Shown: piece after piece, positions 1 through 64,000 of the stretch
Position numbering within the stretch: the first letter of the stretch is position 1
Layout: the number at the start of each line of letters is the position of its first letter
DNA from: Embiotoca jacksoni
Lineage: Eukaryota > Chordata > Actinopteri > Embiotocidae
Direction: 5' to 3'
Assembly (NCBI GenBank): GCA_022577435.1
Contig: JAKOON010000003.1
Location: forward strand, 2,692,501-2,756,500
DNA length: 64,000 nucleotides
Notes under the pieces: model-generated
Seen by the model: only the letters and a program-made list of their open reading frames with translations
Database searches by the model: none
Told to the model about the DNA's origin: nothing
Made by a program: the position numbers and the translations under genes

Positions 1-1057
1 GCCCTCATGACTCAGCCTTCTCTGGAACAACGACAAAGCGAAGAAGAAGGGGGAGGAAGAGACGAAGAGGAACGGCCACGAACTACCAAACACCTTTACA
101 CACCAGAAACCACAAATACATGCAAATAAAAGTTGAATGTTCTCAGAGAGGAATTAGGGAGTAAATCAACTTTAGATCGACGGTGGAAGAGTCCCGGTGT
201 TTGAAACGCAGAGAGCGCAGTCTGACCAGTCATCCAATCCCTGGAAAGTTTGAGGTCTGTTTCCCATGAATCCTCTGAGGACAATATTCCAGCTCATGCT
301 GCTGAATTCTTGGAAGAAAAAAACTGTCCCAGCAGGGAAAACTGTAACTGTAACCGCACGAAGTCCACCATGAGGAAACCTTCAACCAATCACGTAACAG
401 CTGAGCTGAGCTACCAGACCCAGTTTCACGACGTGAATATACGGGTCTGTGTACCCTTCATAGAGAATCATTCACAGTTGTTCCATCCTATTGGGAGAAG
501 ACCTCAGGTTCATTTTAACCAATCAGAATGCGGCAAAACCGGGCGACACTCCCACGGCTCGTGTCCACCAAAGCGTTTATTCCTGAGCACAGAATATCTA
601 TTAAATTGTTTTAATGAACGGCAGCAGCTTGACGAGGTGCTGAGCGTTTATTCTGCGCTGAACGCTGAAGGTTCTGCGCTCGTCACCGTCACCAGCCGTC
701 CAATCACAGCGAAGGAGGGGCGGGACAAACGCGGTTAACCACCGACATCGCTTTCTGATTGGTCCGCCCTTCAGAGTGACTGTACAAACGCTAGCTATGT
801 GTCCAGACCCAACGCGAAGCCAATATTTGCCTCGTGTCACCGCCGCTAGCACGAAGTTAATTATTTACAACTTGCGAGGACACAAATTCGCTGACATTCA
901 CGTCTTTGCGTTGACTTTGTATGTCATCTCTCCGTGGTAGCAATTCGTGTTTGGTCTGAACATGGATCAACACGAGCCGAGTTACCAAACTGTATTCACA
1001 ACTCTGGAGCTGTGAGCGACGGGTGGGCGGAGCCACGTCGGAGCTGAGCGGTCTCAC
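1..1057. other. itpr1 intron (partial) with CpG-rich promoter-like block
   Basis: No coding exon found on either strand. From about 620 to 1060 the sequence is CpG-rich and has a GGGGCGGG GC box near 716 and CCAAT-type motifs (CCAATCAC near 700, GATTGGT near 756). It may be a repeat copy or a regulatory block; I cannot decide. Confidence 0.35.
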
Positions 1058-62319
<61,262 letters not shown>

Positions 62320-63434
62320 CTGGAGAAGATGGACACAGGATGACATAGTTACAGACAAACACGCGAACCAGATTCTGTTTTATGTTGATATTTGCGTTTT
62401 TGTTTGTTTTGAAGTACAATATGATGACGTCAGTCAGCTGTCGGACTTTCTTAACAAAACTGAATGTATTGATAAAAGTATGGAGGCTTGAGTTGAAATA
62501 AGTAACAGCCAACAATAGTTAAATCACATTTAAGTGATTTTCTTAAACCAAATGACAAAACCTGTGGAGTTACAAAGTGTAAAATCAAAATATTTAATTT
62601 ATTGATTTTTCAAGCTTTTGTGACATTTATTGACAAAAAAAAAATAATTTGAATATTTCAAAAAATAAATAAGACCATTTAATAATTGTTAGTGCACCCT
62701 TGTTTGATCATGTCTGCTTTGTTATTTTAATAAATAACTTAAAATTGTGAAAACCAAAAATTTTACAATTTAACTGTAATTTCCTTAAAAAATATAATCT
62801 AAAACAAAAAATATATTAAAGAAAGCAGTGATCTGAAGATTTTAAAAACTAGCAAAGTTTCAGCATATTTCCATGATTTATTTTACTGACGATCGAAATG
62901 GGTGTTAATTAATGTTTTAGTCCGGTTAATCAATAGTTAGGCACCATCACTGCTCAACATTTATGGAGATGACGTGATATTGCTGTTTTCTCGGGTTTGG
63001 AAACCAACGCATTCACCAACAAAAGGCTGTTTTCCTTGAGCGCTCCTGCAGCCTGTTTATTTTCCCCTTCCACAAAAACAAGGACAAACTAAACCCTCCA
63101 GATGAGATGATCGTTGGGGCAGGCTGGAATTTCTGGTGACAAATTTAGCTTTTACTGGCTTAGAATAACAACACCAGTCTGGACACCGGCCAGGTCCCAC
63201 ATCCACTTCAGGCCTTTTCCAGCAGCACGTCTGCAGTTGTCCAAACAGATGTGTCTGCTCGTCGAGCCCGAGCACCTCGAGGAACGAGGCCGCCGACTCC
63301 GGCGGAACAAGAAATGTGTTGAGAAGACACATGGTGAGAGTGTGTGGTCAGTTATTAACACCAGTTTAATGGTTACACCGCTGGACAGACAGGACAGGTC
63401 ATCTGTACAGTCAGCAGCATTTCTAACATTGTTT

Positions 63435-63437
<3 letters not shown>

Positions 63438-63500
<63 letters not shown>
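63438..63500. repeat. (CA)n microsatellite
   Basis: About 31 CA units. Confidence 0.95.
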
Positions 63501-63501
<1 letters not shown>

Positions 63502-63670
63502 GCTCTCTCTTTCTCTCTCTGCAGCTACTAAAGAGGAAGTGGCGTGGAGGAGGAGGAGTTACGATGCTCTCAGTGTGGCGTCTTTCTCTCTGGGCAGATG
63601 ATCTGGAGAATGCTGCTGAGTTGGTGTTTGTGCGTGGAGTCATGAATATGTCCTACATAAGGAGTGCTTG

Positions 63671-63675
<5 letters not shown>

Positions 63676-63731
<56 letters not shown>
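63676..63731. repeat. (GT)n microsatellite
   Basis: About 28 GT units. Confidence 0.95.
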
Positions 63732-63733
<2 letters not shown>

Positions 63734-64000
63734 CTCCACAAAAGCCAACAATGTCTCTGCAGTGACTCAGTCGTTGCTGCGGGTCATTCCATTTTTCATG
63801 AGCGGGGGGGAGGTGAGGGAGGTGAGGGGGGGGGGGGGGGGGGGTTGATAGCTGATAGGCCTGATAGTGTTCCTAATGCTGTCACCTTCTTATGAGGTTA
63901 TACACCAGCAAAAACATGAAAAATAAATCCTCCCGTGGCCTTGTTTACATCCACAACAGAGGAGGAAAGGTTAAACGCAACAACAGCGAATCATTGTGAT

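Larger units (their letters stand above)
62320..64000. other. itpr1 upstream intron (partial)
   Basis: No exon for the receptor N-terminus (expected MSDKMSSFLHIGD-like) on the minus strand. Holds CA, GT and G-rich arrays at 63438-63500, 63676-63731 and 63805-63845, and a GC-rich block at 63170-63335 that I cannot explain. Confidence 0.55.

Noticed and set aside
250..738. 162-residue plus-strand open frame
   Set aside because: No recognisable domain, overlaps the CpG-rich block, and lies inside the itpr1 locus; more likely chance.
63114..63848. 244-residue plus-strand open frame
   Set aside because: Half of it is CA/GT microsatellite translation; only the 63170-63335 part is worth a check and is reported separately.

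Overview
The window is a piece of a ray-finned (teleost-like) fish genome. The evidence is a vertebrate gene cut into more than fifty small exons, very dense CA/GT microsatellites, and relics of Tc1- and hAT-type DNA transposons of kinds common in fish. Nothing here looks bacterial, plasmid-borne or viral.

One gene fills the window: ITPR1, the type 1 inositol 1,4,5-trisphosphate receptor, an endoplasmic reticulum calcium-release channel. It lies entirely on the minus strand, so its N-terminal end is near 62.3 kb and its C-terminal end near 1.06 kb. I placed 55 coding segments by hand from homology, reading phase and GT..AG boundaries. Joined, they give 7,733 nt in one frame (about 2,577 codons) with no stop and every junction in phase. 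Both ends run off the window. The start-codon exon(s), about 31 residues, lie beyond 64000. The last exons (second half of the Cys/His linker and the coiled-coil tail, about 120 residues) lie before position 1. Teleosts carry two copies (itpr1a and itpr1b), and I cannot tell which this is.

Layout in transcript order: 62.3-45.7 kb, first beta-trefoil (suppressor) domain; 45.1-41.8 kb, second beta-trefoil with the SI alternative exon; 41.6-19.5 kb, helical solenoid with the rest of the IP3 site, the SIII and SII splice positions and both PKA sites; 14.8-11.4 kb, rest of the solenoid, an ATP-type glycine loop and the juxtamembrane domain; 9.7-1.06 kb, membrane channel with the GGGVGD selectivity filter and the first Cys pair of the linker. 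The largest introns are about 10.4 kb (51.8-62.2 kb), 7.0 kb (22.7-29.8 kb) and 4.7 kb (14.8-19.5 kb).

The introns hold about thirty dinucleotide arrays, a 1.7 kb minisatellite of 28-bp units, purine/pyrimidine mirror repeats, at least four DNA-transposon families, and a repeat carrying perfect nuclear-receptor DR1 motifs. The observations most worth checking are at splice positions: (1) the SIII site has no microexon but holds a 165-nt intron that is fully open and in frame (exitron-like); (2) a 36-nt in-frame candidate microexon lies at the SII site; (3) the SIIC exon has a tandem CAGCAG acceptor that could make the optional single glutamine known in mammals as SIIB; (4) a VNTR-like array begins about 20 nt from an exon donor. 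I found no second protein-coding gene, tRNA, rRNA or CRISPR array.
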